Of a stretch of DNA of 48,740 bases, positions 1 to 9,687 are shown piece after piece. Under the pieces are notes generated by a model that was not told the DNA's origin, searched no databases, and saw only the letters and a list, made by a program, of their open reading frames with translations. Within the stretch, counting starts at the first letter, position 1. The number at the start of each line of letters is the position of its first letter. This stretch comes from Pleurocapsaceae cyanobacterium CSU_1_1. Its GTDB lineage: Bacteria > Cyanobacteriota > Cyanobacteriia > Cyanobacteriales > Xenococcaceae. The stretch is taken from NCBI GenBank assembly GCA_012034765.1, contig JAAUOU010000018.1, positions 1 through 48,740 of the forward strand, in the 5' to 3' direction. Both the position numbers and the translations under genes were made by a program.

Positions 1-303
1 TAGCTGTCTAAGATCGGTTGAAAAGGGCGCTGAAACATTTCTAGAGCGATCGCTAATTTTTCTCCCTATCAGCCAAACTATGTTGCAGTTGTGTAATAAT
101 TTCTAACTGCTGCCGATGAATAGCAGGACTATCATGATTTTCTCCTAGATAAATCACATCATTTGTTGAATTTGAACTATATTTGAAGTATTTTCTGTAA
201 CTGTTTCAGCAGTAGCAATTAAACTATGAGGATCTTGGGCAAATAAGAACCCTGCTAAAAATATTCCTGTTACATAAATAAGGGCGGGAAATTTAAACTG
301 CAT
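1..303 (-). pseudogene. ChaN-like (Cofac_haem_bdg) gene, 5' part, frameshifted
   Basis: Reading from 303 leftwards there is a hydrophobic N-terminal segment (MQFKFPALIYVTGIFLAG) that runs into a stop after about 49 codons. A second frame then gives VIYLGENHDSPAIHRQQL, and a third gives LAIALEMFQRPFQPILDS. Placed end to end these match the order of ChaN-family haem/iron-associated lipoproteins (LGE.HDS, then ALEMFQRP). The second break sits at a run of five A (57-61); one more A would restore EKKLAIALEMF. The gene runs off the left edge, so its 3' part is unseen. The family assignment rests on remembered motifs. Confidence 0.6.
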
Positions 304-430
304 TATGGCAAGGTAGTAAAGTTAAGATCGTTAAATTTATTAGAGGGAACAATATTTAATCTACAAACTCCTGAATAATGAAATAAATTCAAATTTGTGA
401 ATCTATTATTAAATATTGGAGAAGTTGATT

Positions 431-787
431 ATGGTTTGGACAAAAGCTTTAGCAGTGAATGCTCTGGGAACAGGTACAAGACAAGTAGTTAAATTACCAG
501 AGCGATCGCTGTTACTCCTCAATGAAGGGGGAAATATTTATGCAGTAGATAGTATTTGCCCTCATATGAAACTACCTCTAAAAAAAGGAAAAGTTACTGC
601 CGATGGTGCGCTTGTCTGCCCTTGGCATCGTAGCGAATTCGACCTATCCTCTGGTAATGTAAAAACCTGGTGTCCATTTCCTCCAGTAGTTGGCAGTGTT
701 TTGGGTAAAATCTCCTCAGAAAAAACGTTGGGTGTTTTTCCCACTAAGGTTGAAGATGGGCAAATTCTAGTAGATTTATCAGCTTAG
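431..787 (+). CDS. Rieske-type [2Fe-2S] protein
   Basis: A protein of 118 residues carrying one Rieske cluster motif: C43-x-H45 (CPH) and C63-x2-H66 (CPWH), the Cys/His pairs that bind a [2Fe-2S] cluster. There is no signal peptide or membrane segment, so it looks like a soluble Rieske ferredoxin or the small electron-transfer subunit of an oxygenase or reductase. The ATG at 431 is chosen over an upstream in-frame TTG at 416 because GGAG lies nine bases before it (418-421). It stands alone; its redox partner is not visible nearby. Confidence 0.85.
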   Translation: MVWTKALAVNALGTGTRQVVKLPERSLLLLNEGGNIYAVDSICPHMKLPLKKGKVTADGALVCPWHRSEFDLSSGNVKTWCPFPPVVGSVLGKISSEKTLGVFPTKVEDGQILVDLSA

Positions 788-842
788 TTTTTATAGGGTG
801 TAGACGTGACAGCGCCCTAATTACTACTCAAGCGCCGAAACA

Positions 843-1802
843 TTAATTTTTGCCATAGGTTTTCATCGGCTCTTTGATCAAGCGAATATAGAAATTCCTA
901 AAGGTTGAGCGCAAGACGCGAGGCAGCCCAAAATCAATCGGCATAAGTGCTTCGGGTAACTTCCAATCAGATACCTGTAAATCCGCAGGTTGACAGTAAG
1001 GAAACTCAATTTCGGCTAGTTCCCTACAGTGTCCCTGTTTGAATTGAGCAGCTAAAGTCGGGACAGTAGCAGGATCGACGTTGAGAATATCAATCATGGC
1101 GCGGTCTAGAGCAAATACATCCGTAGACGCACCTAAAACACCTAATTGCTTGGGTTCACCCCCACTAGGGCCATTGCCCTCATGACCAATAATACCGTCA
1201 ATAATGGTTAAATTAGGGGCGATCGCCTTAGCTGTTTCCACAATCATTTCGCCAAAGCGCTCCGCATCTTTCCCCGCTTCCATATGCCACCAAGCCTTCA
1301 TTTTACCAGGGACACAGCCAAAGAGATTTTTAACCCCCAGAGTCACGGTTAACTGCATATGAGATTTTACTTTAGGCAGATTAATCACAACATCGGCAGC
1401 TAAAGCTTCTTTAGATAAACGTAAATGCTGGAAATTTTTGTTGTCAGTAGAGTAACGCTGTCCTTTGAATTCAACAATCGGTAGGTCTAATTCGGCGCAT
1501 AAAGGTAGATAACCGTTAGCCTTGCACACTCCCCTGGCGCTGCCAAAAGCGGGACTGTCTCCGAGGAAGGGTTTACCTCCTGCTTCTATTACCAGTTGAG
1601 CAACGCAATAAACAATTTCTGGGCGAGTAATACATTCTTTAGTAGGACGACTACCAGTAAGCAGGTTTGGTTTGAGCAAGACGCGATCGCCCTTTTTGAC
1701 GATTGTTGTCATTCCCCCCAAGGGTTCTAATAAATATTCAAGACGCGATCGCAATTCCTCTAGATCATAAGACTCGGCGCGAATTAAACTGACTGTGTAC
1801 AT
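843..1802 (-). CDS. DUF362 domain protein
   Basis: A protein of 319 residues with the DUF362 pattern: VLLKPNLLTG near residue 44, GDSPAFGSARGV near 100, VINLPKVKSH near 140 and GVKNLFGCVPG near 157. Members of this family occur as stand-alone proteins or fused to ferredoxin domains; their reaction is not firmly known. No 4Fe-4S motif (CxxCxxC) is visible here, so this is the domain alone. It is transcribed away from the two-RCK gene at 1984, leaving a 181-base divergent spacer that must hold both promoters. Confidence 0.85.
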   Translation of the reverse strand: MYTVSLIRAESYDLEELRSRLEYLLEPLGGMTTIVKKGDRVLLKPNLLTGSRPTKECITRPEIVYCVAQLVIEAGGKPFLGDSPAFGSARGVCKANGYLPLCAELDLPIVEFKGQRYSTDNKNFQHLRLSKEALAADVVINLPKVKSHMQLTVTLGVKNLFGCVPGKMKAWWHMEAGKDAERFGEMIVETAKAIAPNLTIIDGIIGHEGNGPSGGEPKQLGVLGASTDVFALDRAMIDILNVDPATVPTLAAQFKQGHCRELAEIEFPYCQPADLQVSDWKLPEALMPIDFGLPRVLRSTFRNFYIRLIKEPMKTYGKN

Positions 1803-1983
1803 TTTTAGCTGTCCCCCAGATAACGGCTTTTGTTTAATTTACTCTATTAGACTCGATTAGATTAGGTTTAATAATTTCTCGATCTTTAATCGTGTCTTTC
1901 GATACAGTAGATCTGATCTGGATTGGACACAATTAGGATAATTGTGATCTATTTCTCTCTGCATCCTAGTATCGTAAGAATAT

Positions 1984-3699
1984 ATGCAACCCAAAATTAT
2001 TATCTGTGGCTTAGGACGCACAGGCTCGAAAATTTATAGCCTACTTAAACAGCAAGGTGCAGAAGTAGTCGCAATTAGTCGTAATTCGCTTAATCCTGCT
2101 AGTGACCAAATAATTATTGGCGATCCGCGAGATAACGTTATTTTAATCAAGGCAGGCATCAGACAGGCAAAAACTTTAGTTTTAGTGCATGACGACGACG
2201 CTTTAAATTTAGCAATCTTAACTCAAGCCAGGGTGCTGAATCCTCAGATTCGGATTATCAATCGTTTACTCAATCATACTTTAGGCGATCGCCTCGATCT
2301 GACTTTACCCGACCATTTCACCATGAGCGTGGCAGCACTAGCCTCTCCGCTGTTTACTTTTGCTGCTTTGGGTAATAAAGCGATCGGTCAACTCCAGCTA
2401 TTTAATCGTACCTGGCCGATCAACGAAGAAATTATTGACCGCGATCATCCCTGGCTAGATCGAAAACTGGAAGATTTATGGGTAGACCCTAATCGGATGT
2501 TGATCTATTATTTACCCATCCAAGGAGAAATAGATTTAGTTTCGGCGATTAGTCAAGAAAAACGTTTATCAGTAGGCGATCGCTTAATCGTCGGGACAAG
2601 ACCCCAGGTGGTAACTAAGCGTCGCTCTTGGCAAAAGAAATTGTCCAAGGCAATTTTCAATCTTCCTCGCTATCAGCAATATGCTCGTCCCGTAACTTTA
2701 GTTAGTCTGGCATTACTGGCAGTTATTTGTGCAGCCACCTTAATCTATGTCAGCGTTAATCAGCATATATCTTTTGTCGATGCTCTCTATTTTTCCGTGG
2801 GTATGATTACGGGTGCAGGAGGCAAAGAAGAAGTCGCCGAAAATGGAGCCGATTCTATTAAAGTCTTTACGGCAATTATGATGATTGTCGGAGCTGGAGT
2901 AATTGGTATTTGTTATGCTTTAATTAATGATTTTGTCTTAGGAAGTCGGTTTCGGCAAACTATCGACGCAGCCAGAATTCCCCGACATAATCACCATATT
3001 GTCTGTGGCTTAGGAGGAATGGGGATTCAAGTTGCTCGTCAGCTTCATGACCAAGGACACGAGGTGGTGATTATTGAATCCGATCCTAATAACCGCTATA
3101 TTCGTACTGCTCGCGCTCAAGGCATTCCTGTCTTTATTGAAGATGCTAGTATGCCCTCTAGTTTAAAAGCGGTTAATGTCACCAAAGCCTTGAGTTTAAT
3201 TGCCGTTACAAGCCATGACACCGCAAATCTAGAAATTAGCCTCACCGCTAAAGCCTTAGCACCATATTTAAAAACCGTGGTGCGTAGTGGAGATCCCCAG
3301 TTTGCTCAATCAATGCAAGAAGTATTTGAATTTGACCATGTGTTGTCTCCTGTAGAATTAGCCACCTATTCCTTTGCTGCTGCTGCTTTAGGCGGGAGAA
3401 TTCTGGGCAACGGCATGACTCAAGATTTACTCTGGGTGGCTTTAGGCACAATGATTACTCCCAAGCATCCTTTTTATCATCAAACAGTGCAAGATGCAGC
3501 CATGAAAAGCGATTTTGTGCCTCTGTATCTAGAAAGACAAAGATACACCCTCCACGGTTGGCAACTACTGGAAACCCGTCTGCAACCTCAAGACGTTTTG
3601 TATTTAACTATGCCTGCCAGTGGTTTGGATCAACTATGGCGCAGTTCTAACGCCGATGATGATCTAGTCGATCGTCTTGAAGGTAGTTTAAGAAATTAA
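1984..3699 (+). CDS. Two-RCK (TrkA-N) membrane protein, potassium-channel-like
   Basis: A protein of 571 residues. An N-terminal Rossmann NAD-binding domain (IIICGLGRTGSKI) is followed near residues 236-255 by a membrane segment, a pore-loop region (SVGMITGAGGKEEV), a second membrane helix near 293-318, and a second TrkA-N domain (HHIVCGLGGMGIQVARQL) at about 336. The layout is RCK, TM-pore-TM, RCK, as in ligand-gated K+ channels and Trk-associated proteins. The pore loop does not contain the usual TVGYGD filter; GAGG stands in its place. Whether it conducts K+ is therefore open. It may have lost selectivity or act as a nucleotide sensor. Confidence 0.8.
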   Translation: MQPKIIICGLGRTGSKIYSLLKQQGAEVVAISRNSLNPASDQIIIGDPRDNVILIKAGIRQAKTLVLVHDDDALNLAILTQARVLNPQIRIINRLLNHTLGDRLDLTLPDHFTMSVAALASPLFTFAALGNKAIGQLQLFNRTWPINEEIIDRDHPWLDRKLEDLWVDPNRMLIYYLPIQGEIDLVSAISQEKRLSVGDRLIVGTRPQVVTKRRSWQKKLSKAIFNLPRYQQYARPVTLVSLALLAVICAATLIYVSVNQHISFVDALYFSVGMITGAGGKEEVAENGADSIKVFTAIMMIVGAGVIGICYALINDFVLGSRFRQTIDAARIPRHNHHIVCGLGGMGIQVARQLHDQGHEVVIIESDPNNRYIRTARAQGIPVFIEDASMPSSLKAVNVTKALSLIAVTSHDTANLEISLTAKALAPYLKTVVRSGDPQFAQSMQEVFEFDHVLSPVELATYSFAAAALGGRILGNGMTQDLLWVALGTMITPKHPFYHQTVQDAAMKSDFVPLYLERQRYTLHGWQLLETRLQPQDVLYLTMPASGLDQLWRSSNADDDLVDRLEGSLRN

Positions 3700-3740
3700 G
3701 GATTGATTAATATCCTTTAGTGGCTGGTATTTTCAATCCT

Positions 3741-4715
3741 TTAATGTTTAGTAAAAAGCAAAATGTTGCTAATGGTTAATATTGCCCCAAAACTAAATAA
3801 GGTATAGATCGTACCCAAATTTTCAGCCAGAAAGCCGATCGCAATTACGGGTAAACCATAGCCAAGATAAGCACAGACAAAATAACCCGATGTCACCCTA
3901 GCCGATTGCGAACCTGCAATCTTAACTACTTGAGCTAATCCACCCAAGTAAGTGAATCCGTAGCAAGCCGTACCAGCGATCGCAACTCCTGCTATGACTA
4001 AACCAAAAATATTGAGCCAAGCCCCACAGGTAAAGGTAAGATAGCCAATAACGAGCAAAATAGAGCCTAGTTGCAGCGATCGCCTTGCTTCTAACTTACG
4101 AGCCAAAGATTGAATCAAAACACCAGAAATCACGAAAATAAACAACATTGCACCCGACCAATTGGGTAAACCGTATTGTTGTAACTGTTCTGGAAGAATG
4201 ATGCCGACAATTCCTGCTAAAGACCAAGCAAGAGCGATCGCTATTCCCACCGAGACAGTACCTTTGGGAAAGCTGGGTAAGCGAATTAGTTTCTCTTTTA
4301 AAGTAGGCTGTTCTGGTAATTGAATACTCAAACCAATCGAGCCTAGAAGCAAGAAAAAAATCACCCAGTAACTAATTGGCACTAGAGAATCTTGATACAA
4401 CAGAACCGTATTAGTAAACAAAGCACCACTAGAAAAACCCAATGCGGTTGTTAAACTGACTATCGCCGCAACCGCAGTAGATTTTTGAGGCATCAAAGCC
4501 GATAAATATGCCGTACCCGTACCCATCATCAAACCAATGGCGATTCCTTGTAAGACACGAGTAACAAACAAGGCGTAAATATTGGGATAAGGGACTACTA
4601 AGAACGTCGCTAAGGTAGCTAAGAGCAAACTTGCCAAGATTGTCTTTTTCCGTCCCAGGCGATCGCTAATTCCTCCGAGTAAAATTAAAGTTGGTGCTCT
4701 CAACTTCCCGATCAT
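3741..4715 (-). CDS. MFS transporter lacking its first two helices
   Basis: A membrane protein of 324 residues with about ten hydrophobic helices. The MFS motif A loop (GGISDRLGRKKT), normally found between helices 2 and 3 around residue 70, starts here at about residue 14. The first two helices are thus missing. The start codon lies at a rearrangement junction: directly beyond it a MocR-type aminotransferase fragment begins on the opposite strand, also without its 5' part. The remaining reading frame is open to its natural end. It is probably non-functional unless a start further upstream has been missed. Confidence 0.7.
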   Translation of the reverse strand: MIGKLRAPTLILLGGISDRLGRKKTILASLLLATLATFLVVPYPNIYALFVTRVLQGIAIGLMMGTGTAYLSALMPQKSTAVAAIVSLTTALGFSSGALFTNTVLLYQDSLVPISYWVIFFLLLGSIGLSIQLPEQPTLKEKLIRLPSFPKGTVSVGIAIALAWSLAGIVGIILPEQLQQYGLPNWSGAMLFIFVISGVLIQSLARKLEARRSLQLGSILLVIGYLTFTCGAWLNIFGLVIAGVAIAGTACYGFTYLGGLAQVVKIAGSQSARVTSGYFVCAYLGYGLPVIAIGFLAENLGTIYTLFSFGAILTISNILLFTKH

Positions 4716-4721
4716 TGGCTA

Positions 4722-5150
4722 ACAAATCAAGCAAAAGAGCGATCGCCTCAGAACGATTCTCAACTTCTATCTTCTCTATCTGATTATGGACGCAGCCTAA
4801 TTAAAGCAGATATTTCAGAAGCATTAGAACCAGTTGCCGAAATTAGCTTTCGCTATGGTAATCCAGCTACAGAACAGTTTCCTGTAACAATTTGGCGTAA
4901 ATTATTATCTCGTCATTGTCATTACCAGCCAGCAATATTTGACAACACCTACGATCCTGCGGGATATTTACCTTTAAGAAAAGCGATCGCCGATTATCTG
5001 GCTCGTTCTCGCGGTGTTCGCTGTGATGCAGAACAAGTTCTGATGATCAATGGTTCTCAGCAAGGACTAGACCTAATGACGCGCTTATTCGTTCAGCCTG
5101 GAGATTGGGTTGCGGTAGAAGAACCTGGCTATATTAGCGTTCGTCAATAA
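4722..5150 (+). pseudogene. MocR/PdxR-type (GntR-aminotransferase) regulator fragment
   Basis: An open frame with no start codon gives LSDYGRSLIKADISEALEP, ISFRYGNPATEQFP, YDPAGYLPLRKAIADYLARS, RGVRCDAEQVLMINGSQQGL and VEEPGYISVRQ, then two stops. This is the linker and first third of the PLP-dependent aminotransferase domain of MocR regulators. The GntR winged helix on the left and the PLP-lysine part on the right are both absent. It faces away from the truncated MFS gene, so one deletion between two divergent genes could explain both lost 5' ends. The start given is only the visible limit. Confidence 0.7.
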
Positions 5151-5391
5151 TAAGTTCGATATTAATCTGAGATTTTCTCTAGAAGGCTTGCCAGATTTAA
5201 AGATGTTTGCCCTGCTAGTTTGAGAACTCATGGTCTTTAATTGAGAGATGGGACTAGAATTATTATTAGGAGATAATATTGTCTTAAATATATTGCCAGA
5301 GATAATCCTCTGCCTGGATGTAAGTGATTGAAGCCTTGCTATACTGAGCATCATCAATTGTCAAATTTAACAACCTTAATTTAGCTTAAAT

Positions 5392-8136
5392 ATGCAGCCT
5401 ACCGACCAAAGTAAGTTTACGGAACAAGCCTGGGATGCGATCGTAAAATCTCAAGAAGTTGCCAAATTATTTCAGAATCAAAACTTAGAGGTAGAGCATT
5501 TAATTTTGGCAGCAATCGAACAAGAAGGTTTGGCGATCGCTATTTTGGATAAGGCGAATGTTGACTCCATCAGGCTTAAACAGCAGCTAGAGATGTTTAC
5601 CAAGCGTCAGCCGAGGATTGGTTCAGCCCAACTTTATTTAGGTCCAAGTTTAGATCGGATGCTAGATCGGGCGGAAGACTGTCGCGTTAGCTGGGGAGAT
5701 AATTTTATTTCGATTGAGCATATCCTCATGGGCTTTGCCGAAGATGCGCGCATTGGCAAGAAGTCTTTGCGTAGTTTTAACGTTGATGCGGAGAGTTTGG
5801 AACTGGCAATTAAGTCAATTCGAGGTTCGCAAAAGGTAACCAAACAAAACCAAGAGGAACAGTATCAGGCTTTAGAGAAGTATGGGCGAGATCTGACGGA
5901 ACAGGCAAGAGCGGGTAAATTAGATCCTGTCATTGGTCGAGATGAAGAAGTTCGTCGCGTCATTCAGGTGCTTTCCCGTCGGCAGAAAAATAATCCTGTG
6001 TTAATTGGTGAGCCTGGGGTTGGTAAAACGGCGATCGCTGAAGGTTTAGCCCAGCGGATCGTTAATGGTGATGTGCCTGAATCTCTTAAGGATCGTCAGT
6101 TGATTTCTTTGGATATGGGCAGTTTAATTGCTGGAGCTAAATATCGCGGGGAATTTGAAGAACGTTTACGGGCAGTTTTAAAAGAAGTTACCGAATCTAG
6201 TGGACAAATAGTTCTCTTTATTGATGAGGTACATACTGTGGTTGGTGCAGGAGCAAAAGAAGGCTCTGGTTCAATGGATGCAGGGAATTTACTCAAGCCG
6301 ATGCTAGCACGGGGAGAATTGCGCTGTATTGGAGCAACTACCCTCGATGAATACCGTAAGAATATTGAAAAAGATCCTGCTTTAGAAAGACGTTTTCAGC
6401 AGGTTTATGTCAAGCAACCTTCCGTCGAAGATACGATTTCTATCCTGCGGGGACTCAAAGAAAGATATGAGGTACACCACGGCGTAACCATTACCGATTC
6501 AGCGTTAGTAGCAGCAGCTACCCTTTCTCAACGTTACATTAGCGATCGCTTTTTACCCGATAAGGCGATCGACCTAATTGATGAGGCAGCAGCCAAGTTG
6601 AAAATGGAGATTACTTCTAAACCCAGTGAATTAGAAGATGTAGATCGCCGTATTATGCAGCTAGAGATGGAAAAAGTCTCCCTCAGTGGGGAAAGTCAAC
6701 GCTCAGGAGTGGCGATCGCCGATCGGGCATCTAAGGATCAATTAAGGAAAATTACGGCAGAAATCGAAACTTTAAAAAGTAAGCAAGAGAGTTTGTCTGC
6801 TCAGTGGCAATCTGAAAAGAACCTTTTAGATGAGATTAACGTCCTTAAGGAAGAAGAAGAGAAAACCCGTCTGGAATTAGATAAAGCTGAACGTGCTTTT
6901 GACCATGAAAAAGCAGCCCAATTAAAATATGGCAAGCTTGAAACCCTACAAAGAAATTTGGAGGCAAAAGAAACCAAGCTGATCGATTTGCAATCTGAGG
7001 AAACTACTCTTTTAAGAGAACAGGTATCAGAATCCGATATTGCGGAAATTGTGGCTAACTGGACGGGAATACCGATGAATCGCCTCCTAGAATCGGAAAG
7101 ACAAAAGTTACTCCAGCTAGAAGGACATTTGCATCAACGAGTAATTGGACAGCAAGAGCCTGTGGCAGCCGTATCCGCAGCGATTCGCATGGCAAGAGCA
7201 GGGATGAGTGATCCTAGTAGACCAATCGGTTCATTCCTCTTTATGGGACCGACAGGAGTAGGTAAAACGGAATTAGCTAGAGCCTTGGCAGCGTTTTTGT
7301 TTGATAGTGAAGACGCAATGGTGCGAATTGATATGTCTGAATATATGGAGAAACACGCCGTATCTCGTTTAGTTGGTGCGCCTCCTGGGTATGTCGGATT
7401 TGAGGAAGGGGGACAGTTAACCGAAGCAGTACGTCGTCGTCCTTATTGTGTGGTGCTGTTAGACGAAGTGGAAAAAGCTCACAAGGATGTTTTTAATATT
7501 TTGCTTCAGGTTCTTGATGACGGCAGAATTACCGATTCTCAAGGGCGAGTAGTAGATTTTCGCAACGCCATTATTGTCATGACCAGTAATATTGGTAGCG
7601 AACACATCTTAAACGTTAAAGGAGAAGATCAAGACTACGACAAAATTCAAAACCAGGTGACTCAAGCTCTAAGGGGTCATTTCCGTCCAGAGTTTTTGAA
7701 CCGTATTGACGACCTGATTATTTTCCATGGGTTGAAGAAAGAAGAACTCAAAGAAATTGTCGCGATTCAGATAAAAGGTATTCAACGCTTATTAAATGAC
7801 CAGAAAATAAATATCGAACTATCCCCCGCAGCCCAAGATCTAATTGTTACCATCGGTTACGATCCTGCTTATGGTGCGCGTCCTCTCAAAAGAGCGATCA
7901 GACGAGAATTGCAAAACCCTATTGCCACGATGATCCTCGATAGTACCTTTACCCCAGGAGACAAAATTATTGTGGACTGCGTAGACGACAAGCTAGTCTT
8001 CAACAAAGAAGTTGCTTCTAAGCCTTTAGAACCAAACAAACTGGAACAAGCCCAAGATAAAAAGCTGACTGAAAACAATCCAGCATCGAAACCAAAATCT
8101 AAAGAAAAATCAAAAGTAGTTTCTTCAGAAATTTGA
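5392..8136 (+). CDS. clpB: ClpB disaggregase
   Basis: A protein of 914 residues. It has a Clp_N double repeat (about 1-150), AAA-1 with Walker A GEPGVGKT at 206-213 and Walker B VLFIDEVH, the ClpB middle coiled coil (about 410-530), AAA-2 with Walker A GPTGVGKT at 619-626, and the Clp C-terminal domain. The middle domain and lack of a ClpP-binding IGF loop fit ClpB rather than ClpC. ClpB hexamers thread aggregated proteins together with DnaK. After the usual end at about residue 875 there is a lysine-rich, low-complexity tail of roughly 40 residues. No strong heat-shock element was recognised upstream. Confidence 0.97.
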   Translation: MQPTDQSKFTEQAWDAIVKSQEVAKLFQNQNLEVEHLILAAIEQEGLAIAILDKANVDSIRLKQQLEMFTKRQPRIGSAQLYLGPSLDRMLDRAEDCRVSWGDNFISIEHILMGFAEDARIGKKSLRSFNVDAESLELAIKSIRGSQKVTKQNQEEQYQALEKYGRDLTEQARAGKLDPVIGRDEEVRRVIQVLSRRQKNNPVLIGEPGVGKTAIAEGLAQRIVNGDVPESLKDRQLISLDMGSLIAGAKYRGEFEERLRAVLKEVTESSGQIVLFIDEVHTVVGAGAKEGSGSMDAGNLLKPMLARGELRCIGATTLDEYRKNIEKDPALERRFQQVYVKQPSVEDTISILRGLKERYEVHHGVTITDSALVAAATLSQRYISDRFLPDKAIDLIDEAAAKLKMEITSKPSELEDVDRRIMQLEMEKVSLSGESQRSGVAIADRASKDQLRKITAEIETLKSKQESLSAQWQSEKNLLDEINVLKEEEEKTRLELDKAERAFDHEKAAQLKYGKLETLQRNLEAKETKLIDLQSEETTLLREQVSESDIAEIVANWTGIPMNRLLESERQKLLQLEGHLHQRVIGQQEPVAAVSAAIRMARAGMSDPSRPIGSFLFMGPTGVGKTELARALAAFLFDSEDAMVRIDMSEYMEKHAVSRLVGAPPGYVGFEEGGQLTEAVRRRPYCVVLLDEVEKAHKDVFNILLQVLDDGRITDSQGRVVDFRNAIIVMTSNIGSEHILNVKGEDQDYDKIQNQVTQALRGHFRPEFLNRIDDLIIFHGLKKEELKEIVAIQIKGIQRLLNDQKINIELSPAAQDLIVTIGYDPAYGARPLKRAIRRELQNPIATMILDSTFTPGDKIIVDCVDDKLVFNKEVASKPLEPNKLEQAQDKKLTENNPASKPKSKEKSKVVSSEI

Positions 8137-8273
8137 TTTTAGGGTATAAATTTTTGTTCAACTAGGAATGCTGTGAACAATCGGAAGTAAAGCGATCGCC
8201 AAATTATTGTTGCTCAAATCCAGCCCAGAAAATTAATCTGAAATACTTAAATGTTTGGTACAAATGGCATGAC

Positions 8274-8327
8274 TAGGGAATTAGGGAATTAGGGAATTAG
8301 GGAATTAGGGAATTAGGGAATTAGGGG
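8274..8327. repeat. Tandem 8-bp repeat AGGGAATT, six copies
   Basis: Six exact head-to-tail copies of AGGGAATT (8275-8322) with partial units at both ends, lying in the spacer between clpB and the glycosidase gene. This is a cyanobacterial short tandem repeat (STRR) type. Related arrays occur at 22014-22053 (GTAGGGAA) and, much shorter and in reverse, near 12357-12376. Confidence 0.95.
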
Positions 8328-8346
8328 AAAGTTTATCTGTATCATT

Positions 8347-9216
8347 CTACGGTTTTATTACCGACAAAACAGATTTAATTGGTCTAATAATTTTCTTTCC
8401 TGCTTGGTCTACCCTACCGTGAATAGCCCGACCATCATAGTAAAGTGAGGTGGAACTTCCGCCATCGAGATTCATTGCTTTAACTGCACCTAGACTAGAC
8501 ATCAGCGAAGCTAGTTCAGGAATTGAAATCCCTGAATTTAGAGGTTGTTTTGACTGCTGCGCCACCATTGCCAAAATCACGTCTTCGTTGTGAGTGATAC
8601 CCACCGCACTTCTAGCGTTCAAACTATCATTGCCGATCGCATCACGAATTTTCTCACCCTGTTGATAAGTAATAAAACCTTCCTTTACGGAAGTATTTTG
8701 GGGTAATAAACCAGGCCCTCCCCCCAAAGACTCAATTAAGGTACAATGGTTAGGTATGGGTGCAGAGTGTAGCTGAATATCATATTGCGTTGAGCCACCA
8801 CAGTTATAGCGACGAAACTCAGCACGATTAAAGATCTTGCTTAGATATTGTTTAAGATCGGGATTATCTACTAGTCTTTCATTAAACCGTGGATCTGCCA
8901 CAATCTGCGATCGCTCGACTATAAAAGAAGTTGTCTTTTGATTGACAGGATCGAAATATCCGCCATTAATCGCTGCGACAAGATGATCTTGGGCAAAGTC
9001 TGAGATGGGTTTTAGCTCTCCTGCAATAACTGGACTAACCAGATAACCGCTGTTGTGGGGAATTATCACCGTATGCACAGTATATTGCGATCGCTCGATA
9101 GTTTGATAACTAAGTTGATTGTTAGCCACTGATTGAGCTGTTCCCGATTTGATGGCGATCGATAATCCCATACCTAAGCAAACAAAAGCTAAGATAATTT
9201 TTTGAGGCTGTTTCAT
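8347..9216 (-). CDS. Exported phosphodiester glycosidase-family (NAGPA) protein
   Basis: A protein of 289 residues starting with a signal peptide (MKQPQKIILAFVCLGMGLSI, cleavage probably after GTAQS). The body has the NAGPA/DUF2233 pattern: AAINGGYFDP near 83, LGGGPGLL near 167, ARSAVGIT near 200 and AMNLDGGSSTSLYYDG near 245. NAGPA domains remove N-acetylglucosamine from phosphodiesters in animals; in bacteria the family is secreted and acts on cell-wall or polysaccharide material. The exact substrate is unknown. It is monocistronic and faces away from clpB. Confidence 0.85.
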   Translation of the reverse strand: MKQPQKIILAFVCLGMGLSIAIKSGTAQSVANNQLSYQTIERSQYTVHTVIIPHNSGYLVSPVIAGELKPISDFAQDHLVAAINGGYFDPVNQKTTSFIVERSQIVADPRFNERLVDNPDLKQYLSKIFNRAEFRRYNCGGSTQYDIQLHSAPIPNHCTLIESLGGGPGLLPQNTSVKEGFITYQQGEKIRDAIGNDSLNARSAVGITHNEDVILAMVAQQSKQPLNSGISIPELASLMSSLGAVKAMNLDGGSSTSLYYDGRAIHGRVDQAGKKIIRPIKSVLSVIKP

Positions 9217-9256
9217 GAAGAGGAGATGGTGATTAATATAATTAATTAATTAATTA

Positions 9257-9496
9257 TCAATTGATGTTTTCACGAGGATAGTAAATCAAACCGACTCCCG
9301 CCTTGTTTTTGTGAGTAATGATGGCTTTATCGGCAATTAACTCTCGCAGATGAATTTGGATCATCGATATGGGACGATTGACGATGCTTTTAATCTCTTT
9401 GATGGTTATTCCAGTTTTTCTAGCTTTTACTAGCTGTAATACCTGTTCTTGGGTACTTATGCCAGAAGTAGCGCTAATAATCTTTATTTTAATCAC
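9257..9496 (-). CDS. Small winged-helix DNA-binding protein
   Basis: A 79-residue protein with a helix-turn-helix-like core (QEQVLQLVKARKTGITIKEI, then NRPISMIQIHLRELIADKAI) and a wing ending in GLIYYP. This is typical of MarR/ArsR-type minimal winged-helix regulators. The start is a GTG at 9496, supported by AGGAAG eight bases upstream. It has no ligand domain or metal-binding cysteines. It lies 40 bases upstream of the glycosidase gene on the same strand, so it may be cotranscribed with it. The specific regulon cannot be told. Confidence 0.65.
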   Translation of the reverse strand: MIKIKIISATSGISTQEQVLQLVKARKTGITIKEIKSIVNRPISMIQIHLRELIADKAIITHKNKAGVGLIYYPRENIN

Positions 9497-9687
9497 GAAA
9501 TCATCTTCCTACGACCATATGAGTTAAGCAAAGGTCAAAAGCTGTTCAATTTTTATCCCATAACAAAAATTAAGCAGCAGTATAAACCTAGGGCTATCCA
9601 CGCAGTTATATCCGCTATATTGGGTAATGGCGACCAAGAATATACGTAAATTGAAAAGTCTCCAAGTTAGTTTTACGTAAAATTGCT

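Noticed and set aside
5085-5357. 90-codon minus-strand ORF before clpB
   Set aside because: It overlaps the MocR fragment antisense, has no recognisable motif and no ribosome-binding site.
9449-9649. 66-codon plus-strand ORF between the winged-helix gene and ribD
   Set aside because: It overlaps the better supported minus-strand gene and has no homology signal.
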